DNA of 64,000 bases, from assembly GCF_000300195.1 (NCBI RefSeq), contig NZ_AMQH01000012.1, positions 372,001 to 436,000 on the forward strand, given 5' to 3'. Position numbers and translations under genes: made by a program. The notes below the pieces were generated by a model, which saw only the letters and a program-made list of their open reading frames with translations, was not told where the DNA came from and did not search any database. The stretch comes from Clostridium tunisiense TJ (GTDB lineage: Bacteria; Bacillota; Clostridia; Clostridiales; Clostridiaceae). Below, in pieces: positions 1-8,078 of the stretch. Positions within the stretch are counted from its first letter, which is position 1; each line of letters starts with the position of its first letter.

Positions 1-118
1 TAGAATATTTGTCTAGGATTTCGGTTCTAGAAGTAAGTTTTACAGTATTTTACTTCACCAAATTCTTAAAATATGTCTTAACCATAGAATTATGATTAAT
101 TTAAATATATATAAATAT

Positions 119-151
119 GAAGGTTATGTAGTTTCTGCATAGCCTTTCTTC
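119..151 (+). terminator. Rho-independent terminator-like hairpin
   Basis: A 9-bp stem (AAGGTTATG / CATAGCCTT, one G-U pair) around a 9-nt loop is followed by TCTTCC, a weak T-tract. It probably ends a gene lying left of the window. Apart from this hairpin and the repeat hairpin at 193, positions 1-404 hold no convincing gene. Confidence 0.5.
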
Positions 152-192
152 CAATAAATAAAGCATAGTGAAATGTATAATATACTCTGAAA

Positions 193-270
193 AACTTGTT
201 CTCCCAATCTAAGAGAGCAATAGAAAAATCATATATAAAAGATTAAGAGTGATTTAGATAACAGAATAAT
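193..270 (+). repeat. Hairpin-bearing leader repeat, copy 1
   Basis: This stretch aligns with 835-912 over about 75 nt. Both contain a 7-bp stem, here TTGTTCT / AGAGCAA with one G-U pair, and there TTGCTCT / AGAGCAA, separated by a loop with AATCTA, followed by an A-rich tail. Copy 1 lies before the TIGR04076 gene (405), copy 2 before the alpha/beta hydrolase (943). The function is unknown; a duplicated leader or promoter region is the simplest reading. Confidence 0.5.
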
Positions 271-277
271 TGGCACC

Positions 278-364
278 ATGATAAATCAAGCCAAAGAAGT
301 ACTTAAGTGGTATGATAATATGCAAAATCCCATTCCTACTTGGTATGAGGGCTGCAAAAAATGA
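278..364 (+). other. Possible 28-codon peptide or gene remnant
   Basis: The frame is open from 239 and has an ATG at 278, reading MINQAKEVLKWYDN and ending PIPTWYEGCKK before TGA. There is no clear ribosome binding site. The composition looks protein-like (Trp, Tyr and Pro are uncommon in random AT-rich frames), so this may be the tail of a decayed gene. No family was recognised. Confidence 0.3.
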
Positions 365-404
365 GTAAAAAAGAAGTCGATAAAATCTAATTTGGAGGTT
401 AATC

Positions 405-752
405 ATGAAAAAATGGTATGATGAGGAGTACAAATTTGAAATTGAGGTAACTGGGTTTCTTCGCAGTGACCATACAGAGCGGTACTGCCGAAATGGCGAG
501 GAAGTAGGGGATAAGTATACCTGTACCTATGGCTGTCCCGTAAATAAAGATGGGCAGGGTATTTGTTCAAAGGTTATGCTAATTATGTTCCCAATCATGG
601 AGTCGGTGAGAAGTGGCGGGGATTTAGAGAACATAGGTGGCAATGATAAATATAGCAAGGATATTGTATGCCCAGATGGCTGCGTCATGTTCAGGTTGAC
701 GGCAAAGAAACTTCACAATGAGAATTTTTATAAAGGGAAGTTTTTTGATTAG
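405..752 (+). CDS. TIGR04076 family protein
   Basis: A 115-residue soluble protein of unknown function. It shows the layout I associate with the TIGR04076 family: an opening strand (KFEIEVTG), a GEEVGDKYTC segment near residue 35, a glycine-cysteine stretch (GQGICSKVML) and a central proline/glycine turn before a cysteine pair at DIVCPDGCVMF. Five to six cysteines are spaced as if they could bind metal or form disulfides, but no canonical cluster motif is present. The start is supported by GGAGG seven bases upstream of ATG. It stands alone, with no operon partner. The family assignment is from memory of the pattern, and the biochemical role is unknown. Confidence 0.7.
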   Translation: MKKWYDEEYKFEIEVTGFLRSDHTERYCRNGEEVGDKYTCTYGCPVNKDGQGICSKVMLIMFPIMESVRSGGDLENIGGNDKYSKDIVCPDGCVMFRLTAKKLHNENFYKGKFFD

Positions 753-834
753 TTTTGACTTTTATTGTGGTCAGTTTGAAGATAACTGTAATATATAAAT
801 TCCAATTTCTATAGTTGAAGTAATGTAAGATTAA

Positions 835-912
835 AGACTTGCTCTTTAATCTAAGAGAGCAAGAAAAAATAATATAGTTAAAGAATAATAGTAATTTACT
901 TAGAAGAAGAAT
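835..912 (+). repeat. Hairpin-bearing leader repeat, copy 2
   Basis: Second copy of the repeat at 193-270, with a perfect 7-bp stem (TTGCTCT / AGAGCAA). It ends about 20 nt before the Shine-Dalgarno sequence of the hydrolase gene at 943. Confidence 0.5.
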
Positions 913-942
913 AAAGTATTTATATTTAACATGGAGGTTATT

Positions 943-1722
943 ATGAAAGAATATATAGTAGATAATGAAAACAATAAGATGAGGTATCATGATTTTCCAG
1001 GTAAAGATACCCCAATAATATTTATTCATGGTTTAGGCTGTGCGGGGTCTTTTGATTATCCTGAAGTAGCAGCACAAACTGATTTAATTGAACATAGGCG
1101 AATATTAATAGATTTAATTGGCAGTGGATTTAGTGATAAGCCTGATAATTATTTATATAGCATAAAAGAACATGCAGAATATCTGTATAATTTTGTACAA
1201 GCTCTAAAACTTGATAAGTTTATTATTTTTGCACATAGTTTAGGAGGACCAATTGCACTTGAACTTGCAGATAAATGCAAACAGAAGATTGAAACAATTA
1301 TTCTTAGTGAATCCAATTTAGATAAAAGCAGTAAGGGCTCATATAGTTATGAATTTGGAACTTGTGAAGAAGAAGATTTCGTAAGTGGGGTATTTGATGA
1401 AGTTGTAAGTGCAAATTCAATTGATAATTCTATGTGGTCAGCTACATTATCAGTTTGTTCTTCAATAGCAATTAGTAGAATTTCAAAGGCTGCAGTTGCT
1501 GGCGGAGACCCATCATGGCGTGAAATATTATATTCATTAAAATGTAAAAGGACTTTTATTTTTGGTGAAAAATCTTTACCAGATGATGATAAAGCTGAGT
1601 TGGAAAGACAAAGGATAAATATTGAAATTGTCAAATCAGCAGGACATTCTATGGCTTGGGAAAATCCAAAGGGATTAGCAGAAGCAATAAAAAAAGGTAT
1701 CCTTTATGCACGAGAGTTATAA
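943..1722 (+). CDS. Alpha/beta hydrolase
   Basis: A 259-residue single-domain alpha/beta hydrolase, probably a cytoplasmic esterase or lyase-like enzyme; the substrate cannot be told. The oxyanion-hole HGLG motif lies at residues 29-32, the nucleophile elbow AHSLGG places Ser at about 99, an acidic strand end (LIDLIGSGFSDKP) is near 57, and the catalytic His is in SAGHSM at about 235. A cap region separates the nucleophile and His. An ATG at 931 is in frame but contains the Shine-Dalgarno itself (ATGGAGG), so the second ATG at 943 is chosen. It is monocistronic and preceded by a hairpin repeat shared with the upstream gene. Confidence 0.85.
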   Translation: MKEYIVDNENNKMRYHDFPGKDTPIIFIHGLGCAGSFDYPEVAAQTDLIEHRRILIDLIGSGFSDKPDNYLYSIKEHAEYLYNFVQALKLDKFIIFAHSLGGPIALELADKCKQKIETIILSESNLDKSSKGSYSYEFGTCEEEDFVSGVFDEVVSANSIDNSMWSATLSVCSSIAISRISKAAVAGGDPSWREILYSLKCKRTFIFGEKSLPDDDKAELERQRINIEIVKSAGHSMAWENPKGLAEAIKKGILYAREL

Positions 1723-1836
1723 ATATTTGAAAAAATGACAAATCCAATTTGAAGAGTAAAGTATTATTTGTAGCTTTTCTTATCTTTTCAATTTCTAGCC
1801 AGGTAGATTACCTATTACAAGGAAAGAAGTGGTTAA

Positions 1837-2448
1837 ATGGAAGATATAAAAATTGACTCATTATTATCATTGGGTGGTTATAATTGGCGTGTGCTTGACA
1901 TCCAAAAGGGTATGGCTTTGATTATAACTGAAGAAATTATAGAACAACGCCCTTACCATGACGCCTATAAAGATATAACATGGGCTGACTGCGCCTTAAG
2001 AAAATATCTTAATGGTGAATTTTATGATAAATTTAACTCAGCCGATAAATCAAGAATAATTCCAGTAATAAATAAAAATCTTGATAATCAGTGGTATGGT
2101 GCAAAGGGTGGAGCAGATACAAAAGATTATATATTTTTATTAAGCCTTGAGGAAGTGTGTAAATACTTCGGGGATAGCAGTTCAAAACTGCAAAACCCAG
2201 GAAAAAATCAAAGATATTGGTTTGAAAGAAAAGATGAAAACAACAGTAAGCGATTAGCAAGACTTCTAGGTAAAGAAGGAAGTTGGTGGTGGTGGCTTCG
2301 ATCCCCTGGACGCGTTAATGTAAAAGCTGTGTACATCTTCGGCACTGACGGCAATATAGGAATCCAAGGCAATAATATATTGAAAGGCAACATCAGCGAT
2401 GGCAAATGTACAGGCGGTGTTCGTCCCGCTTTGTGGTTGAAACTATAA
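1837..2448 (+). CDS. DUF6273 domain-containing protein
   Basis: A 203-residue protein with the signature layout of DUF6273: an N-terminal SLGGYNWRVLDI strand pair, a WADCALRKYLNGEFYDKF block near residue 50, then WWWWLRSPG near residue 155 and the terminal GGVRPALWLKL. The run of four Trp codons is part of the family's WLRSPG motif. No signal peptide or transmembrane segment is visible, although DUF6273 is often the sugar- or surface-associated end of larger proteins. The ribosome binding site (AAGGAAAG) is moderate. No neighbour suggests a pathway and the function is unknown. Confidence 0.8.
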   Translation: MEDIKIDSLLSLGGYNWRVLDIQKGMALIITEEIIEQRPYHDAYKDITWADCALRKYLNGEFYDKFNSADKSRIIPVINKNLDNQWYGAKGGADTKDYIFLLSLEEVCKYFGDSSSKLQNPGKNQRYWFERKDENNSKRLARLLGKEGSWWWWLRSPGRVNVKAVYIFGTDGNIGIQGNNILKGNISDGKCTGGVRPALWLKL

Positions 2449-2810
2449 ATGTGAGTTTCTATATGAAATATCCTGATTTTCATAGACATAAGGAATCTAT
2501 TAATAAAGGGCCTTAATTAAAGAATTCTTGAGTTTTAGTTATCTTTGGAAAGAACCTCAATTTATTTGACAATGAACATTAATTTTCCGGTAAGTAAAGA
2601 AGATACAGATATATTATTACAGCAATTATATGGCACAATATAATTAGTATGAGTCTATTGCAGCGTATATGAAAGTATGAATAAGGGTTAACCTGAGATG
2701 ATAAAAATTATCATTTGATAATTATATGAAGATATATTTTTAGGAATATGTGTTAGAGGTATTGGTATTCTATTGTTTTAGAAAATTATTCACAAAACAT
2801 GTAATATCAA
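2449..2810. other. Non-coding stretch before the Mn2+ riboswitch
   Basis: No gene is supported here. It contains one copy of the promoter-like repeat (2609-2640) followed only by very short frames, and a small AT hairpin near 2700 (ATAAAAATTATCATTTGATAATTAT region). It may be the remains of a lost gene. Confidence 0.4.
2609..2640 (+). repeat. Promoter-like dispersed element, copy 1
   Basis: Matches the pattern GGTATATTATTACAG followed by TAATTATATGGTAAAAT, here degenerate (TATGGCACAAT). Other copies are at 7732, 17677, 18366 and, weaker, 19838. The right end resembles an extended -10 box (TGGTAAAAT). No intact gene follows this copy. Confidence 0.45.
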
Positions 2811-2840
2811 TTGACAAAACAACATACAGTATAATATAAT
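2811..2840 (+). promoter_or_regulatory. Promoter of the Mn2+ riboswitch transcript
   Basis: TTGACA at 2811-2816 and TATAAT at 2835-2840 with 18-nt spacing, about 24 nt before the start of the riboswitch fold. This fits a housekeeping sigma-A promoter. Confidence 0.75.
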
Positions 2841-2863
2841 TGCTTTGTAAATTAAATAACTTC

Positions 2864-2958
2864 GTTAAAAGGGAGTAGCTGCCTTGTAAAAGGTGATAAA
2901 GTCAACATACTGACCTTTGGTCTGGCTTTATCGTAACTAATCTTAGTTAAGTGAGACT
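2864..2958 (+). ncRNA. yybP-ykoY manganese riboswitch
   Basis: The sequence carries the conserved yybP-ykoY blocks: AAAAGGGAGTAGCTG at 2867-2881, the internal TCAACATACTGACC / GGTCTGGC hairpin at 2912-2934, and the closing GAGAC at 2953-2957. This class binds Mn2+ and turns on exporters such as MntP and UPF0016 proteins. The downstream gene at 3146 is a UPF0016 (GDT1) protein, which supports the call. The AGAC end is shared with the outer stem of the terminator that follows, so ligand-dependent antitermination is the expected mechanism. Confidence 0.9.
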
Positions 2959-2997
2959 TTTAGCACAATATTTTCATTGTGCTAGAGGTCTTTTTTG
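2954..2997 (+). terminator. Riboswitch expression-platform terminator
   Basis: Stem TAGCACAAT / ATTGTGCTA with an outer AGAC / GTCT pair and six T residues. The outer AGAC belongs to the 3' end of the riboswitch, so folding of the aptamer and of this terminator compete. Confidence 0.8.
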
Positions 2998-3020
2998 ATG
3001 CAATAAATGATGCATTAAGA

Positions 3021-3066
3021 AAGGCTTTTAGCAGGATGTTCTATTGTGCTGAAAGTCTTTATTTAT
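3021..3066 (+). terminator. Second tandem terminator in the GDT1 leader
   Basis: AAGGCTTTTAGCA pairs with TGCTGAAAGTCTT through 13 positions including G-U pairs, followed by TATTTATTTTT. It resembles the terminator just upstream (both contain TTTTAGCA and a GTCTTT end), as if duplicated. Two terminators in a row would tighten the off state. Confidence 0.65.
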
Positions 3067-3145
3067 TTTTAAAACAAATATGGAAGTTAAACTTAAGGAG
3101 GGTAGTTTATTTTAAGCTAAAATTATTTAATTAGGAGGATGAAAA

Positions 3146-3862
3146 ATGGCATCATTTATCAAAGCATTATTATTAGTTGTAGTTGCAGAAATGGGAGATA
3201 AAACGCAATTACTTGCTATGGCTATGGCTAGCAAATACAAGGTTAAGCACGTGATGATGGGAGTTTTAATTGCAACTGTTTTGAATCACGCAATGGCAGT
3301 TGCAGTGGGAAGTTACCTAGGTAATGTAATTCCTATGAACATAGTAAAGATTGTAGCAGCAGTTTCCTTCCTAGCATTTGGGCTATGGACAATTCGTGGA
3401 GACAAACTAGATGAGGAAGATGAGAAAAAAGTAAAATTTGGTCCTATTGTAACAGTAGCTATTGCTTTCTTTATGGCTGAAATGGGAGATAAAACCCAGT
3501 TAATGACTGTAAGTATTGCTGCAGAAAATTCAAGTCCTATATTAATACTTCTTGGTACAACAGCAGGTATGCTTGTAGCTGATGGTATAGGTGTTGTAGG
3601 TGGTGCATGGATGTGCAAACATGTACCTGAATCATACATTAAATGGATAGCAGGAATAATATTTATGTTCTTTGGAACATTAACTTTATATAATGGTCTG
3701 CCAGCAGCATTTTTAAGCCCAGTATATATAATTTTGTTCTTAGCAGTTATGGGACTACTTATTTATCTTTTTGGAGTAAAATTCGCTTATCATGGTCAGT
3801 TATGTAATATAGTACTACCAGAACAAGAAGCTTCAGTAGATAAAGAAAGTAATATAAGTTAA
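3146..3862 (+). CDS. GDT1/TMEM165 (UPF0016) family Mn2+/Ca2+ exporter
   Basis: A 238-residue integral membrane protein built as two homologous halves, each opening with the family's cation-binding motif EMGDKTQ (residues 15-21 and 112-118). About six to seven hydrophobic helices are visible, with a charged cytoplasmic loop near residues 85-100 (GDKLDEEDEKK). Bacterial members such as MneA export manganese, and the leader holds a Mn2+-sensing yybP-ykoY riboswitch, so manganese efflux is the strong inference. AGGAGG lies six bases before ATG. The last 20 residues after the final helix are a hydrophilic tail. It is monocistronic. Confidence 0.88.
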   Translation: MASFIKALLLVVVAEMGDKTQLLAMAMASKYKVKHVMMGVLIATVLNHAMAVAVGSYLGNVIPMNIVKIVAAVSFLAFGLWTIRGDKLDEEDEKKVKFGPIVTVAIAFFMAEMGDKTQLMTVSIAAENSSPILILLGTTAGMLVADGIGVVGGAWMCKHVPESYIKWIAGIIFMFFGTLTLYNGLPAAFLSPVYIILFLAVMGLLIYLFGVKFAYHGQLCNIVLPEQEASVDKESNIS

Positions 3863-4302
3863 AGAGCTTAAATTTCCAAATAACTATTTTGGTATGAACA
3901 TATTTTTGTTCTTTTCGATTTTTAAGAATCATGTTGTAGATTAATAGCATTAAATGTAGAATCAGTATGTAATAGAAAGTATGTATAGGTATAGAAAAAT
4001 TACTTCGCAATAAACTATCGCTAAAATCTTACCATTACTCAATTTGCATAAGATATACTTTAAATAATACAAAACTTATAGGAGCCAAGGCATTGCGCCA
4101 AGGCTCTTTTTTTATAGAGAAATGTTGCGTAAATCCTTTCACACACGATTTTGACTAAATTGGAAGTAATAATATATTGACCAGTTATATTAAAAAATTT
4201 ATGGATTGATTAAGCTTAAAATACTACAATATAAGGTAACATTTTCCAAATATTTACAATATAATGAAATTAGTATTAATTATATATTAGGAGAAGTTAA
4301 AT
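3863..4302. other. Intergenic region with a terminator
   Basis: No gene is supported between the exporter and the DUF2935 gene. A short open frame at 4206-4427 only overlaps the DUF2935 gene out of frame and has no ribosome binding site. The one feature seen is the terminator at 4082-4113. Confidence 0.5.
4082..4113 (+). terminator. Rho-independent terminator
   Basis: GAGCC / GGCTC with an inner GGC / GCC pair, then seven T residues. It lies 220 nt after the exporter gene. Confidence 0.75.
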
Positions 4303-5220
4303 ATGTTATCTGGCTGCGAATTTATACGCCAATCATTAGAATTACATCTTTTTTTTGCAAGAATTATGAAGGAACACTCATTTTTTTTAGAGATAAGCTT
4401 CACACCAAAGGATTCAAATTATATTAGTAGGGCAGATGCATTTAGAATGAGGTTCGATAAAATTTTAGATGAAACTATTAGGCTTTCCAATGGAGTTGTT
4501 AGTAATAATGTATTAGAGTCCGGTGAAGTAGTTACACCTTTTACCTTAAAAGCTGAAATGGCTTCAGCATATTTTACTGGAGTCAAAATTCCAACAACTT
4601 TGACAGAGTCTGAAACTCAATTAGAGGGTAATAATTCAATGATAAATAGCGCTATGCTTGAAGAAAGAGTGTTTATGCTTAATGAAAGAGCTATGGAACT
4701 AACTAAAGATTTAGCACTATTTAAGAATAAGTTATTATCAGATGTGCTATCCTGTAGAGTATTTACGGCTAATTATCCATTACTTATTGATCATATTATG
4801 AGAGAAGCAAAATTTTATCTTAAACTTGTTAAAAGGCTACAAAATCGTGAAGAAATAGACATTGAGAGGGAGGCTTATGAACAAGAAGTTTTTTGGAATA
4901 GAATTATGGCAGAGCATTCAAAGTTTATCCGAGGGCTTCTTGATCCAACTGAAGAAGAGCTAATAAATAAAGCAAATAACTTTGGTAATGAATTTGATGA
5001 ATTAACAAAAGAAGCAATTGAGAAGTCATTGTCTATTTATGAACTTACAGATGATAGCCTTAAAGCAACCAAAGAAATAAGGAAATTTAAGGCACAAGGC
5101 ACTCAAGGATTAGTAGAATGCAAAATCAAGTCTATAATAATACCATTATTAGGAGACCATACATTACGTGAAGCAAGCCATTTTTTACGCTTATTGAAAA
5201 TATTTAAGCATAATCTATAA
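4303..5220 (+). CDS. DUF2935 domain-containing protein
   Basis: A 305-residue helical protein of the DUF2935 family, whose known structures are ferritin-like helix bundles. An internal duplication is visible. The N-terminal half has FARIMKEHSFFLE (near residue 19) and LLIDHIMREAKFYLKLVKRL (near 160); the C-terminal half repeats them as WNRIMAEHSKFIRGL (near 200) and GDHTLREASHFLRLLKIF (near 285). The repeated EH and DH...REA residues are likely metal ligands. There is no signal peptide or membrane segment. The start has AGGAGAAG seven bases upstream. It is monocistronic with its own terminator. The family is confident, the cellular role is unknown. Confidence 0.85.
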   Translation: MLSGCEFIRQSLELHLFFARIMKEHSFFLEISFTPKDSNYISRADAFRMRFDKILDETIRLSNGVVSNNVLESGEVVTPFTLKAEMASAYFTGVKIPTTLTESETQLEGNNSMINSAMLEERVFMLNERAMELTKDLALFKNKLLSDVLSCRVFTANYPLLIDHIMREAKFYLKLVKRLQNREEIDIEREAYEQEVFWNRIMAEHSKFIRGLLDPTEEELINKANNFGNEFDELTKEAIEKSLSIYELTDDSLKATKEIRKFKAQGTQGLVECKIKSIIIPLLGDHTLREASHFLRLLKIFKHNL

Positions 5221-5269
5221 ATTAATAAACATAATGAGAAACAATACTTATAAATAAAAATGTTTTAAA

Positions 5270-5306
5270 AGACCTTTGTGTATTAAAATACGGCAAAGGT
5301 CTTTTT
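5270..5306 (+). terminator. Rho-independent terminator
   Basis: GACCTTTG / CAAAGGTC stem with TTTTT, 50 nt after the DUF2935 gene. Confidence 0.85.
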
Positions 5307-5482
5307 ATTACTAATGGTATACTCTTAATGTTGATTTACACTTAAAACTAAACATTAACTATCTTACTAATTAAATTTGAAAAGAATACAGATTCATTTG
5401 ATAACTACCAAAATATGCTATAATAGTTAAAGAGTATGATAAATAAGTAGGATTAAGTTAAATAAAAAGTAGGGGAATTAGT

Positions 5483-5628
5483 ATGGGAAATATGAACCTT
5501 ATAGATAGTGAGCATTACTCTATATTAAAAGATGAATATTTAAATAAGAAGGTGGTCAAGTAGAACATGGGATCTGGATCTTATGTGAGAAACTTTTAAG
5601 AATGAATAATAACTATAATTTCTTATAA
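5483..5628 (+). pseudogene. Possible frameshifted small gene
   Basis: An ATG at 5483 with AGGGG eight bases upstream opens a frame reading MNLIDSEHYSILKDEYLNKK, which stops at 5563. The frame starting near 5548 continues as EGGQVEHGIWILCEKLLRMN and stops at 5628, as though a single-base shift had split one protein of about 48 residues. An extended -10 promoter (TGCTATAAT) sits at 5416-5424. No family was recognised. It could also be a genuine 26-residue peptide. The remaining part of 5221-5753 shows nothing else. Confidence 0.3.
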
Positions 5629-5753
5629 TATTTAGTAATGTGAGAATTTCAAAACATACAAAGGGTATTAGCACAGCAATCTAAGGATAATGATAGGGGT
5701 TAATAAAATATTTAAGTATAAAAGGGGAAACGGAAAGTGAGAGGGGTATTAAT

Positions 5754-6431
5754 ATGGAGCTTGTTAAAACAAAGGGGTTTTATGTATTCTCAATATTATA
5801 TATTATTTTTATTTCTATAATATCAATATATCTTAATGGCTTTGTAGAATTTGATCCAACTAACTACAAAATGTTATTTATAGCTATTATATTGTGGCTG
5901 CTTTTATATATACCAATTCCAATATCTGTGATGAAAGCTAAATATGAAATAAGTGAATTCGGTTTTAAGATTACAAAAGCACTGCTAATATCTCTGCCCA
6001 TATTTTTAATATTTATTTTACCAAAGGCAAACTATGATATATCAATAAACACATTATATTGGGCAATATTATTTTCCTTTGCAAGAGTAGGAGAAGAAGT
6101 ATTCTATAGAGGATTTATTTATACTTTATGTTTAAAGTTATTTAAAAATACAAATACGCCGTGGAACTGGGCTATAGTTTTATCTAGTTTATTATTTGCC
6201 ATGATGCATACTCAATATGACTTTGGTATAATGGTGAGCACTTTTATTTTAGCTATCTTCTTAGGATTATTAAGGCATATCACGGATTCAATATTAATTC
6301 CAATTATAATTCATTGTGCCTTAGCTGGCGGCATATTGACTATAATAATGGGAATATTTATATATTTTATATTTGTACTAATAGGGTTCTTAAGAAAAGA
6401 AAAAGTATTAGAGTTAGTAAAATTAAGATAA
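5754..6431 (+). CDS. CPBP family intramembrane metalloprotease
   Basis: A 225-residue, very hydrophobic protein with about six membrane helices and the three conserved motifs of the CPBP (type II CAAX/Rce1-like) family: EEVFYRG with the Glu pair at 114-115, a His at about 152 in MMHTQYDFG, and a third His at 187 in PIIIHCA. In bacteria, members act on prenylated or leader peptides or in bacteriocin self-immunity; the substrate here is unknown. GAGAGGGG precedes the ATG. It is monocistronic, facing the minus-strand gene at 6645 with a shared terminator between them. Confidence 0.85.
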   Translation: MELVKTKGFYVFSILYIIFISIISIYLNGFVEFDPTNYKMLFIAIILWLLLYIPIPISVMKAKYEISEFGFKITKALLISLPIFLIFILPKANYDISINTLYWAILFSFARVGEEVFYRGFIYTLCLKLFKNTNTPWNWAIVLSSLLFAMMHTQYDFGIMVSTFILAIFLGLLRHITDSILIPIIIHCALAGGILTIIMGIFIYFIFVLIGFLRKEKVLELVKLR

Positions 6432-6518
6432 AACTTCAATTTGTAATTAAAAGAGAATTTATTATAAACTAAATCAGGAGGGAAAATGAGAAGTTTAGTA
6501 TAGATGGGCTTGAAAAAC

Positions 6519-6548
6519 ACAAGCCATTCTTTACGAATGGCTTTGTTG
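6519..6548. terminator. Bidirectional terminator between convergent genes
   Basis: Perfect 9-bp stem AAGCCATTC / GAATGGCTT with a 5-nt loop, between the CPBP gene and the QueG-like gene. T-rich flanks occur on both strands only weakly. Confidence 0.65.
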
Positions 6549-6644
6549 AATTATATTATACAACTTTTTTACTATCCAATAAGGATGACTAATGAGCCCT
6601 ACTGTACTAGTATTCCCTAAACATTGAGTTTCATTAGTAAAAGC

Positions 6645-7502
6645 TTACAAAGGAATACAAGATTCACAAGGAGTTCCAAATAAGCAAATACCACAATAGT
6701 TTGAATCAATATTATAGGCTTCTTTTGTATGTTTTGAAGCAATGTTTCTTTGATATTCTCTACATTTAATCTTATCATGTCCTTTTTCAGTTATAGCATA
6801 AGCTGGACATCGCTTTGCACAATTCATACAAGTGCCTCTTGAATAGAACAAACAATACTCATTATGGTTACTATATTTTCTTTTTGTAGGCTTAATTGAA
6901 ATATTAGCAATAACAGATCCAATTCTTACAGCTGTCCCTAAAGGCGTAATAAGTGCATCAGTTAAACTAAAAGTTCCTAGACCAGAGATATAGGCAACAT
7001 GACGTTCTGACCAAGTTGAAGCAAAACCATATTTTTCTGATTTTTTATTCTCCCATAAGGAAGATTGCCCTGGTACAATTGCTTTTATCCCTTCATTTTC
7101 AAGCAAATTTACAAGAAACTTTCCAATTTTTTCATTAAAAACTTCACCATGGGTACGTGCTAATACGGCCCGTTTCGCCGGATATATGCTATCACATCTT
7201 TGCTCAGCTTTTGTCTTTTTAGTTTGCGGAAGTATCCAAGAAATAACCGTTAATTCAATTGGTTGTACTTTTAACTCAGGATAAACTTTTAAGAATATAT
7301 CCTCCGGTGTCCAATGAAATTCCCCTATATCTTCTTTCAACTTATAATAGATTTCATCATCGCCTTTTGAAAAACCAACCAAAGGAAGGTCCCAAGCCCT
7401 TTCGGGTAAACTTTCATCTAATGAGTTATGAATTGAATCGTTAACAAATTCAACAATGGATGATTCTATATATAGCCTTAAATCTTCTATACTCTTGCCC
7501 AT
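6645..7502 (-). CDS. QueG-like iron-sulfur protein
   Basis: A 285-residue soluble protein related to epoxyqueuosine reductase. The C-terminal part has a CMNCAKRCPAYAI cluster motif followed by a further Cys (KCREYQ), then a terminal YCGICLFGTPCESCIP motif, the usual two [4Fe-4S] layout of QueG-like proteins. The middle has GLGTFSLTDALITPLGTAV, equivalent to the flavodoxin-like cobalamin-domain segment. It is shorter than QueG (about 310-380), lacks the HEAT-repeat tail, and has an atypical final cluster, so it may reduce another substrate. The ATG at 7502 follows GGAGGGG; an upstream in-frame GTG overlaps the Shine-Dalgarno and is rejected. It is monocistronic. Confidence 0.7.
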   Translation of the reverse strand: MGKSIEDLRLYIESSIVEFVNDSIHNSLDESLPERAWDLPLVGFSKGDDEIYYKLKEDIGEFHWTPEDIFLKVYPELKVQPIELTVISWILPQTKKTKAEQRCDSIYPAKRAVLARTHGEVFNEKIGKFLVNLLENEGIKAIVPGQSSLWENKKSEKYGFASTWSERHVAYISGLGTFSLTDALITPLGTAVRIGSVIANISIKPTKRKYSNHNEYCLFYSRGTCMNCAKRCPAYAITEKGHDKIKCREYQRNIASKHTKEAYNIDSNYCGICLFGTPCESCIPL

Positions 7503-7731
7503 AAACACCCCTCCAATAAAAACTTCAAAGACATTATCATAGTCAAATGGTCTTAGATACTATCGTAAGCTAAAGAATCATGTTAATAACTTAATTCTCA
7601 TATTTGCCAGCTGCATTAAGCTATTATACATGTCTAGTATGTTTTCCTCTTTTATTTCAAGTAAATTTTTAAGAAAAGGTGTTGATAAACTGCAAGAGGA
7701 TTTTATTTTTATGAAAGTAATAAAAAGGTAC

Positions 7732-7764
7732 AGGTATATTATTACAGTAATTATATGGTAGAAT
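7732..7764 (+). repeat. Promoter-like dispersed element, copy 2
   Basis: AGGTATATTATTACAG followed by TAATTATATGGTAGAAT, nearly identical to the copy at 18366. The extended -10 (TATGGTAGAAT) ends about 105 nt before the small frame at 7870. Confidence 0.6.
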
Positions 7765-7869
7765 GGAGTAGTTATAATAGTTTGTTGTAGTAATCAGGGT
7801 GAAATTATTTACATAAATTCCAGCTAATAGTATTATGTAAATATAAAATATTATATTAAAGGAGTAGTT

Positions 7870-7989
7870 ATGATTTCTATTGATATAAAATATAATTCAA
7901 AGGATACCTTTGAATTAACACAGTTTATTAGCAAAAAACTTTATAAGAATAACAGCATTGCAATTGGAAGAGTTTTTACAGTTTTTTAA
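7870..7989 (+). CDS. Small protein of 39 residues
   Basis: The frame MISIDIKYNSKDTFELTQ... ends in GRVFTVF before TAA. AAAGGAG lies six bases before ATG, the promoter-like repeat is about 105 nt upstream, and a terminator starts 22 nt after the stop, so it has its own transcription unit. The peptide is mixed polar/hydrophobic with no clear membrane helix. No family was recognised; it may be a truncated gene or a true small protein. Confidence 0.4.
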   Translation: MISIDIKYNSKDTFELTQFISKKLYKNNSIAIGRVFTVF

Positions 7990-8010
7990 AAAAATAAATG
8001 CATAAAACAC

Positions 8011-8049
8011 AGCAGATAGATCTGATTTAGTAGAATTTATCTGCTTTTA
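8011..8049 (+). terminator. Terminator of the 39-residue gene
   Basis: AGCAGATA / TATCTGCT stem with a 19-nt loop, then TTTATTT. It lies between the small frame and the lipoprotein gene. Confidence 0.65.
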
Positions 8050-8078
8050 TTTAAAATATATTGATTTTAGGAGGAGTT

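Noticed and set aside
4206..4427. A 73-codon frame before the DUF2935 gene.
   Set aside because: It overlaps the real gene in another frame and lacks a Shine-Dalgarno.
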